Shown here: piece after piece, positions 9,801-18,600 of the stretch
Numbering within the stretch: position 1 is the first letter of the stretch
How the letters are laid out: the number at the start of each line of letters is the position of its first letter
Assembly (NCBI GenBank): GCA_013115145.1
Contig: JAAPAO010000349.1
Coordinates: 1-37,255, forward strand
DNA: 37,255 nucleotides
Direction of reading: 5' to 3'
Source of the DNA: Perkinsus chesapeaki
Lineage: Eukaryota > Perkinsozoa > Perkinsida > Perkinsidae
The notes under the pieces: model-generated
Database searches by the model: none
What the model was told of the DNA's origin: nothing
What the model saw: only the letters and a program-made list of their open reading frames with translations
Program-made: the position numbers and the translations under genes

Positions 9801-11894
9801 ACTATGAAGGTTTTCTATAGCCTACGGTCCAACAGGGCTGCAAATAACGAAGAGCTTTCCTTTAGAGCCAGCGGCAACTTCCAGACTAGGCTAAAAATGA
9901 CACCACTGGGATTCGAACCCACGACCTTTCGATTGAGAGTCTACCTCTGTTCCAATAAACGTTGGGCGAAGGTACAATGAATAGCCATACTCATCAGGAA
10001 CGAGATTGGAATCTAATAAGACCAACTCTCTGATGAGCTCGTATCTAAAGTACAAACAAAAATAACAGAAGGACTGATAAAACACTTTATCCATGTTACG
10101 ATCGAATTAAGCTGCCAACAGTTCTGGTGCGAAGTTGCCTCTCTTCCGCCAGTCAAGCTGCGGTCAGCTACAGAAAGGCAGCCTTCACTTATGCGAATGA
10201 TCACTCTGGGAGAATTTCCTTAATCTCTCTCCCAGAAAAATAAGTTGGAAAAACCTACATTCTCTTTATTGTGCCAATAAACGGCGTCATGCCACCAGGT
10301 GGAGGACTTCCGCCATATCACCGATTACCCCTCAACCGTTTCGCGTGAACTCCGCTGAAATATCCCCCCAAATTTAGCAGCTTTCTTGCTGGAACAGTCG
10401 CTAATCTCTACCGAAAATTCCGGCAAATTTTCGGCAAAAATGGGAATTTTCCCCCACTACTACAAAGCATTCTCATCAGCTTCGTCCATTTCCGCAACTC
10501 CGCTTCGCTTTATCGACTTTGCAAATCTTCTAAGATTGTCTTTCAGACGAAACTCGCTGATGACTCCGTCCTTATTTTTAAACCTGCCAAATCAGAAAAT
10601 ATTTTCCCAGAAAACTTCGAACGTACAAAACAGCTAATCTGAGAAGAGACGGAGGAAGTCCCAAACCAAAAAGACACTAACGAACAAATATAAACTTGAA
10701 TTTCAAACAACCTTTTATAGATCGTACAAGCACCTTACATCTTTTCATTCAACCAAATTACCTACAGAGCCTATGGAAAGAGGAGTATCTGTCACATGCC
10801 CCTCTCAGTTGTTAGAGAGCACGATTCAATTTGCACCCAAATCGCCGTTAAGAATAGGTCTTTTAATAATGGAGCCGATAGAACTGTTCGTGGAACTATC
10901 TCCTCAGTGGAGCAAATGCACGTACTGTTTACATAAATGCTGTATATTGCCTATTATTACACTTTTGCACCTTCAAAGCATTCCACGGCGTAATGAAGGA
11001 CTGTTGATGCTGGATGGATAGTAAGAGAACCAAACGGGGATATAACAGGCTGAAATAAGAACAATACCTAGTCGGCAGGCAAATACCAGCGTGGCGGTTG
11101 AGACAGAGACAGTCGGCGGAATATACTGCACTACACAACGGCCAGATCCAATACAGAGCTCCGATGGAATAATAAACGAGACATGTGGAGAACGGTTTCC
11201 TCGTTGTCCCGAACGAAGAAAGCGCAGACCGCAAGTGTTATTTACCGAAATAGAATTATGCCATCCGGTGGCGATAATCTGTAAGGCGTGCAACAATTCT
11301 ATCATAGGTAGCGTGCCTTCTATTTTCTCATTCGTTATAGAATTCAAAACAAAGTCCATCTAGCAAAATGTGATCTTTCATTGTAAACAGTTTCTACTGC
11401 GGAGATTTGAGCCATTGTCTGAGTCCCTAAATTGAGGACATTGAATAGTTCCACTTAAATGGCATTAAATCAATTATTCTCAATTAAGTGTCAGTGGTAT
11501 AAATTTACGAATATCTTTGATAGTTATTAATAATATCAACCTATCACTAGACTCCCTCTATTACAGCATGCCATCCCTGCTCCGCATCATAATCGATAGT
11601 AAGCATGTGGTCTGTGAAGGTATGACCAAATCTAAGAGTATTCAACGGTGGAAGAGAGGATCTCGCCGGATTATAGTGTATCTAAGGTTGAAGCATGCAA
11701 GATACGAAATAGCTCAACTCACGCACCTGTAGCGCGCTGACATCTATATGTCCACGAGAACTCTCCTCTTCGTTTGTTGCTACCGTAGTGGCTGTATCAG
11801 AGAGTGCTTTTTCACTTGATGATTCGTCAGCCATAAACAATATGAGAAACAGACAGTAAAACTTAAGAAAGTTACAGTAAGTTTGCCTTCGCAT
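6840..11894 (-). CDS. Branched-chain amino acid aminotransferase (class IV, PLP)
   Basis: Transfers the amino group between Leu/Ile/Val and 2-oxoglutarate using PLP. Exons: 11894-11727, 11359-11246, 11049-10961, 10583-10464, 10044-9945, 9890-9826, 9776-9706, an unlocated exon, 9267-9244, 9160-9076, 8407-8298, 7891-7768, 7170-7106, 7054-6998 and 6908-6840 (stop). Phases agree at every join I could test. Family landmarks in order: [27 protein letters not shown] then [30 protein letters not shown] then [35 protein letters not shown], and [12 protein letters not shown]. The exon with the catalytic Lys (the region after RAWPGG) should lie in 9268-9705 but was not found. The first exon encodes a hydrophobic leader before Met21 (MADESSSEK); starting at Met21 would give a cytosolic protein. 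Intron 9944-9891 is a tRNA-like sequence. Confidence 0.9.
7626..7647. repeat. 22-bp perfect palindrome
   Basis: The two 11-nt arms, CATGAACCTCA and its exact reverse complement, abut with no spacer. It lies in the BCAT intron between exons 7891-7768 and 7170-7106. Confidence 0.9.
8408..8482 (-). other. tRNA-like sequence at the 3' end of a BCAT intron
   Basis: The last 75 nt of the 668-nt intron 9075-8408. On the minus strand it has an A-box-like TTAGTGTAGTGGTTGAGC, a loop TTAGTAA in the anticodon position (would read AGT, Thr), and a B-box-like GGTTCGATCCC. The sequence ends CGCCTCTAG, which is the splice acceptor for exon 8407-8298. Acceptor and T stems pair poorly, so this is a decayed tRNA or tRNA-derived SINE rather than a working tRNA. 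Confidence 0.6.
9891..9944 (-). other. 54-nt BCAT intron made of a tRNA 3' half
   Basis: Between the exon ending IGTE and the exon starting PSLEV. Reading on the minus strand, positions 9944-9898 are a tRNA-like 3' portion: an anticodon-arm remnant, a variable loop like AAGGTC, a T arm with GTGGG / TTCGAAT / CCCAG, and an acceptor-like end GGTGTCA. This is followed by TTTTTAG, where the T-run doubles as the pyrimidine tract. The intron starts GTAGAC. The D arm and 5' acceptor strand are missing, so it cannot be a functional tRNA. The flanking exons align to BCAT without a gap, which supports both splice sites. Confidence 0.75.
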
Positions 11895-12311
11895 TGTCCC
11901 GATGAAAATGTATTATGTTCGACCATCTATCCATACCGAGCTAAGATACTTTCATCGGTGGAGTCCCCCCTAGCCGTAATGCATCAAAATATGTTGATGT
12001 TGCTATGCGGTATTATTTTGAGCTTTTCTAGATTATCTTCGGTATATATTATTTATCGCTAATCGAAGATCTCGTCTGGGCGAATTTCATGTCTCGACAG
12101 ATAGGTGAACATTTGAAGTGTTCGAGTGTCGTCTCGCGCAGGCACAAACTTCATGCCTTTTTCATTAGTTAATCAAGAATGTTTGTGCCACAAACAGATA
12201 AACAGTGAAACAAATAAAAATTACGTGAAAAAGGTCGTAACCGGGGTTCTAACCCAGGGTCTCTGCGCATGATGTATTTCAGCCAATCTCTATTATTATC
12301 CTGTTCTTTTA
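11895..12311. promoter_or_regulatory. Divergent intergenic region (strand switch)
   Basis: BCAT starts leftward at 11894 and the capping-protein gene starts rightward at 12312. All confident genes to the left are on the minus strand and all confident genes to the right on the plus strand. This 417-bp gap must therefore hold the start regions of both blocks. It also contains the 46-nt intron-like tRNA relic at 12237-12282. No TATA box or other core element could be called with confidence. Confidence 0.55.
12237..12282 (+). other. Intron-like 46-nt segment containing an antisense tRNA 3' relic
   Basis: Starts GTAACC and ends GATGTATTTCAG, 30 nt before the capping-protein ATG, so it could be a 5' UTR intron, or its AG could be a leader trans-splice acceptor. 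The reverse strand holds a T-arm-like CTGGG / TTAGAAC / CCCGG followed, beyond the segment, by a T-run. This is the third tRNA-like relic in 4 kb. Confidence 0.4.
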
Positions 12312-15300
12312 ATGACAAGTATCGATAATAAAATAATAGTATCTGCTCCTCCGGGGAGCCTGTCGAAGGTAATCATCACACAATTATAGACTTTATCGAA
12401 TTGTAAAATATGAATTATGAATCGGACAAAAGTTTACTGTTATTGTTAATTATTAATACAGAATTGTTGATGTCACTTAAACTCAGAAATATAATAGTGA
12501 TCTTGTATCAGAGGTTATCCTTCACATCTTCGCTACATTGAATCTATTCGCTACCTTTCTTGTCAGGTTTTGGCTGATCTCGCCGTGGTCCTGCCCGATG
12601 TGGAAAACAATCGTCAAGAAGCAATTCGCGAGTAAGTGATAATAAATTAATTCTCGTGGATGGACTTTTCAAATATTTACTCCGAATTTCGGACATGAAA
12701 GTGAATTACGAGTTCGCTCTGCCCAATCGCAGAAGGAAAACGTGAAATGCATGCGGCAAGCTAAGATATGCAGCAGAATTGGTAACATTATGGTGCTGCA
12801 AAATGATCAATGTATATTATTGCGTTATTTATGATACTTTAAAAATATGTGAGAGATGAGAACGCACAGGAAGGATTCACCGGCTGTTCAACAATACTGG
12901 TGAATCGCGACAGTTGCTTACGGTTGGGAAAGTCAAGAAAATGACTCGAAAAATTAAAGATAGAAATGTTGGCAGCCGCATACAAGTGAAGCGGTTTTTG
13001 GTGATTTTTGGTGTTTTCACCTCGTTCTTCGCCTCGTAGAGGCTTATTTCGCGATGTGAAATATAAACTATGTTATTCACTGCTGTTTTCCTTATCCAGG
13101 GTAAAAGCCCACTGTGACGGTAATACCCGTGCCTGTGTGCTCGTCGTTATTATCTACGACCTTGATAATTCTGCCTCCGATTCCCTTTCCTATTGTCACT
13201 TTGTTAATAACAATAATGAACTAGAGGCAAATTAAAATGACCCTGCTCGAATTGATGACATTGCTGTTCGAAGAGAGACGGAACTGGTCTATTAAAAGGC
13301 CGCAGTGTTTGATACATAAAAGCTTGTATCACCTTTACAGCCTGCGGCTCGTCTACACTCGTTTGAAATCGTTCGCTCTTGAGGATCAAAAAATGCTCCT
13401 AACGCGGAGGAGATTCAATGGGATGAGCTTTCGGTATAAAGCACAGCGGGTTTAATGAATATACATTTAAGCATGCAAACAAAGTATTCCAACAAAAGGG
13501 AACAGCAAATGATGTCTCATCTTCCTCCATGACTCACTGATTGAATTGCGTGCATGGCGCTGTAATGCTGCTGCGGCTGCACTCCATCTACACGCTCACC
13601 CGAATGTGTTAACGCTTTGCTTTCATGGATGGTACACGTCCCAAGATAAAGGTTTTAGGAAAGATGTTTTTCAGATATTACGAGCGCATTGGCATAGCAA
13701 TCACATCGTCAGCTGTAGAGGGGGATATTGTGGAAGTGAGTGGCTGAATTTAGTATAATTCTCATACCGATTTTTTCTCAGATTTTGATTTGTCCGCAAG
13801 CAAGAATCGGAGCTTCAGATGAGTATATGGATATTACCGGCAAAAAACAATGTGATAAAAGTTGCATCGCTCCGCTAAGATTTCCAATTTTCAATGATAT
13901 CCATTAGGTATGATTGAATGGAATGAAATCCCGACAATTGTTAAAGTGGGACAGGTAGGTTGAAGCTTGCATTTCATAGCAAAAAAGATATCGATCGTTC
14001 GATCGATCCAGGTGTCAACCGTCCCTTCCGATCTGGAGCCATTATGTGAGCTCATCAGAGAGCAATACAACAAAGATGGTTTTAACTGCGGCGCGTGGAC
14101 GAGGTGAGTCTCGAACGCTTTCCGATAGTTCCCAGGCAGAGCCGTTTTAGGGGCAATGTTATCGATATCGTGAAGTCCAGAATGGCTTTGAGAGAACAAG
14201 GCTTGTGGTAAGTTGGGAATCACTTTTTCGCATGAAGGAGTCGCTTTCTATCGTGACAATTCTCGCGGGCCGCGAATCGCGGCAGATGAGAGCTCCTCAT
14301 TTCGGAGGATTTTCGACGGGCGTATCAATAGACCATTTCTGAGGTGCAGTCTAGAATCTGTTATTATTACCCCTATGATAATTGTATATAACAGTATTAG
14401 CAATGCTTTCAAAACAAAAATAAAATAGGATCTGAAAAGCATTAGTAATTCATGATGCGGTGTTGTCGTACACTGGTACACTGTCTGATTCCGGTCTGTG
14501 AGTTGACGCTTACTCGATTCCTCCGTCATCAGCCAGTGCACTTTTGGATTGTTATTCACGTCTGATCAGGTCAGGTTGTTGGCACGGTGCCTTTGCTATG
14601 ACATGTGATCATGAATCACTAACAGTTGAGGGAAGTATCAAAATTCAGACTCATTTCTGGGAGGACAGCAATGTTCAGGTAAGTCGATCCAGCAAGGAAA
14701 TTATAAATGAGATAGCTTCTCTCTTTTTACTTTCACTGATGTTTAGTGAACCATCCGGGTGTCCTTCCGTTTGCACCCGAGGTGTTTTGTCAACTCCAGG
14801 CAACAGTTCAAAGCGACGATTTTCATGAAGACCAAATTATTATTCGTTTTTCTATTTCAATATTCCCTCAGAGGAATCTACCCGTCTTTGTATTTTATAT
14901 TTTCAGAGTACCTTCACAAGATCTCTGCCACAAACCACCATCCCGAAGACCTCGGATCTAGATTATGTGGCGCGCGAAGTTATCAAGGTTATTACAGATT
15001 TTGAAAATAAGTGCCACGCTGCGATTGATGGGCTAATCACAACTTGGGCACCAGCTGCCTGCAAGGTGAGGAATTTCGTGGCGCAGTGAAATCTCCAGAA
15101 GGCAGTAATGTGTTACTAGTAAGTAATTTCCTCTGTTGTTCTTGCGAAGGATAAGTCTAGAATACTCCAGCACAGTTCGGGTAGCGAACCCTATTTGTTT
15201 ATCGTGGTCTAATTGGTGATATGGTTAACCACATGACCTAGGTGTCGACTCATGTTAAGTGAGATGTTATGGATTATGATTAAACATGAATGACAGTAAT

Positions 15301-15501
15301 TAGGAAGTAGTAAAACTGTTGGGTGATTCAAGACCTAGTTCGGGAACATCTGAGACGGCTGCTGCTCTTCAGGCGTTGAGGAGGAGGCAACCAATGAACG
15401 GGATGAAGTTCGATTGGAACGTTCATCGGCAAACATTAAGTCGAGATCTGACTGACAACACATCACAGTTGATTGATGCTAAGCCCGATAAATGGAAATA
15501 A
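12312..15501 (+). CDS. F-actin capping protein subunit alpha
   Basis: Caps barbed ends of actin filaments as a heterodimer with the beta subunit, in the cytoplasm and at the cortex. Ten exons: 12312-12368, 12567-12631, 13675-13735, 13782-13851, 13908-13954, 14012-14103, 14136-14207, 14570-14678, 14907-15065, 15373-15501. Together they make 861 nt, or 286 residues, the length of animal CapZ alpha. Every phase joins. Landmarks: VSAPPGSL near the N terminus (residues 10-17), AVEGDIVE then ILICPQARIGASDEY, YNKDGFNC, LWSGCWHGAFAM, IKIQTHFWEDSNVQ, TDFENKCHAAI, and the C-terminal KALRRRQPMNGMKFDWN that leads into the actin-binding tentacle. The ATG at 12312 was chosen because it leads directly into SAPPG. 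One intron is only 32 nt (14104-14135). The stop is 169 bp before the next gene on the same strand. The identification rests on a consistent full-length alignment and is firm. Confidence 0.93.
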
Positions 15502-15670
15502 TTAAGTTTCTTGGTGGAACTGAGTTGATTTCGCAAGAGTGGTGACAGGGGATGGTGATTCGGCGGTCAATCTTTACCGAGAATCTAAGGACTGATTTTT
15601 CCAGTTCATCATCCTGGTTGCAATTTGAGCTCATTGCCTGTCTTACTTGCATGCAGTAAATTTATATAAA

Positions 15671-18600
15671 ATGAGCATAACTCCACAAATCGATCGCCCG
15701 ATCGATATTGCTCTGTTCGGCGCGACTTGATTCACTGGCTCCTTGGTAGGTTTTCGGATGGGTTTGCTTCCATTTTGTCGAAGGGAGAAATTATCCGCGA
15801 TCTGCAAATTGCGAAAAGTTTCCTTGAAAAAGGGAAATTCCTCGGCTGATCCTTCGACATCTGAATTGTGCAATTTGTCCCCTTTCTCAGATCGTCGCCT
15901 ATCTGGCCTACAATTATCCATCACTCCGCATCACTCTTGTTGGTCGAGATAAGATACGCTTAAACTATCTGGCAGATCGTCACCACAACGCCGATTTCGA
16001 CGTGGTAAGTTGCTTACCGCCGACTCTTCGTAGGGATGATCCTCAGAGGTTCGAGTCGCCTGATAGCCATGTTAAGTTCAGTCATAGGAATTTTGTTTTT
16101 CATACGAGATTCTCAGTTGCATTGAAAATATTTTCTGCATTCCCTAGCGATATCAAAAAATTGTAGACTTCCGCTCCAAGCGAATCGCTCAACCCAGAAG
16201 TGCATGATTAAGAGAATCACCCTCGCGGTCATACCAAGCCGGCCTATCCGGCTGTTTTCTCACTGTTGGTGGCGGGTATACTCATTGACGGAGTTATCAG
16301 CCTCTTTTCATACTTCGTGGCAATCAAGGGATCGTCAGGGAACGTGGAATCCGCTTTATTATTATATTTATTTATTATTATAACTGTTATTGCAATGGGA
16401 TAGAATCTCGTCTCATGGATATGTTTTGTACGTGAATATACTTAAATAAGTGCTACACAAGCGCAACTGCTACATGTACATATACACTAATGAACATTAC
16501 TTAGTGGGTAATACGCACTAACATTGAACAGTGAATCGTTAATCGGCAGAATACTTGGAAATTGTTAGTTTCTTTTCCGCATTTACGAATTTAACTGTAT
16601 ATGGTGTATAGGTCTTTACCGCCAAAATGGATCGTCTACTTCACAGTACATTCTATCTACGGTAAAAAGTTAAATTGTTGTCTTGTATCAAAATACTTAA
16701 CAGCTAGAGCGTGAACTCTGTTCAAATATGCTCCCCAATATGTTGTTTCAGTACAGCGTCCCGGATATGGCTGATGAATCTGCTCTGAGGGATGTCATCG
16801 CGCGTACCAAAGTTGTTATTTCTGCAGCAGGACCATTTATGAAAATAGGTAACGCTTGCCTGTCATTTTCGGAGCGGGAAGGTCTTGCGTGAGATGGGCC
16901 ACCCATCATGGGTGTATTGGTGAGGTGAGGGGGTGTGAACCAAATCGACCGCGGGGCACGAGTCTAGGGAGTGCAAGTTCGGCTCAAGGTTAGTGATCTT
17001 GAAGCTCGCTTTAAGATCAGCTCTTCCGCGACCTGCACCGGACGGACTAAAGTAACCGGATTCAGACTGAATCTGGTGTTCACACTTTGTTGGCTAAGCC
17101 CCTGGTATGAAGGTAGACTACCCTTGGAAGTTGGGCTGGGCACGAGTCGGTCAGCACAACTCAGTATTTTTCAATGAAGAGTTCATATCTCTATGATTTC
17201 CATCGTTGGAGAGACTTCCGAGCCCGGATTAGCGGAGCAGGGAAATAGCAAACGGCTAAGAATGCTAGACCGTCTTCAGCTCATGAGAACCATTTTATGT
17301 GCAATTTGATTGGAGCTAATCGTTCTTCGAGGCTCTTCGGCTCGAGGACCTCGAGTCTGTTCTTGATACGGGGCCATTTATGAGCGGATTCAGCCAACTT
17401 ACCCATTATATTCCCGCCATTATTTCCCCATTATATTTCCCAAATTACCCATTATTTATTTTATTATTTTCATTATTATTTTGTTGTGACTAGAAGTCGC
17501 ATTGCTCTTGATAAGGGCCAAGAGTCTTGGCAAGAGGCAATCTTTCTTAGCACAGAGGAGAAGCTCAGCTTCAAAAAATGTTCATAAAGTGAACATCTTC
17601 TCAGAGAAGCCCAGGCCGGTCGAGATCTGACGGAAATTTGGTAGAAATTCTTAGCACACACAAAGAAATTCAGCGAAAAGGGCACAGACAAAGGGACTAA
17701 GCAGTATAAGTCCTATGATATTTGCACGAAGCACTTACAATACAGGCAATACGTAGTATTTGCACCCAGAACCTAATTTTAATGAGAGAATTCTGGTCGT
17801 CAGTAGAGATTGGCAAATTACCCGGATACGGTTACGGTACGGCACGGGTTGAACCAACCAGTACGGTTTACCGTACGACCGTACGGGTTCAGTTTCCCGG
17901 GAGCCCTTCCAACTCACACCAACACGACAAATTCCTAACACAGAAACTTCACAAACAGAAAACATCTCGTCTGATCGTGTAACGCAAGTACCGCTCAATG
18001 GGAGCGGAGGACCATGAGTGCTTCTAAATCGTCCCCCGATAAACGAGAACGACGGACCCTGCTAAATTAGCAGTGCTACATTAGCACTGCTAAATTAGCA
18101 GTAAATTAGCATTAGCAGTGCTAATGTTACCGGCTTTTGAGAAGGCTTCCTCCGAGGACACGCTGGAGCCTGCGACGCAGGCAATCAAGTGAGAAACTCT
18201 AGTGGGAAGAGGGGTCTGCAGTGTATCCGCGTCTGACCAAAATAACAGAGAATCCCGTTTTCTGTGTCCTTGTGAAGCGAGCCTGTACTCAAATATCTCA
18301 AGCTCCCGTACCAATGTAGAGCTGCTACCAGAGCTATGCCCTACAGATCGACAGAGCTCGCGCAGCATATCATCAGAACCTGGGCTGTTTTCGAGAGTCG
18401 CGAATTCGATCTCGTCAACCTCGTGGATTTCTTCGGACCCATCTTCAAAACCGTAGAAATTCATTATCATTCTGAGAGCTGCTTCACCTTCTTGACGAGT
18501 CACTCGGTACTGCTGTATCGAGGATCAAGAAAAGCAGAAGCGACGCACATAAATCCACAGGTTTCAGAGCATACTCGTAATAGTCTTCCACAGATGAGAC

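Noticed and set aside
9891-9990. A functional tRNA gene on the minus strand
   Set aside because: The D arm and 5' acceptor strand are absent; sequence immediately upstream is BCAT coding sequence.
13008-13455. Plus-strand frames at 13008-13235 and 13237-13455 as capping-protein exons
   Set aside because: Phases do not join, and the exons at 13675-13735 and 13782-13851 fill the expected part of the protein exactly.
13546-13758. 70-codon plus-strand frame as an exon
   Set aside because: The real exon (13675-13735) uses another frame of the same bases, reading IGIAITSSAVEGDIVE.
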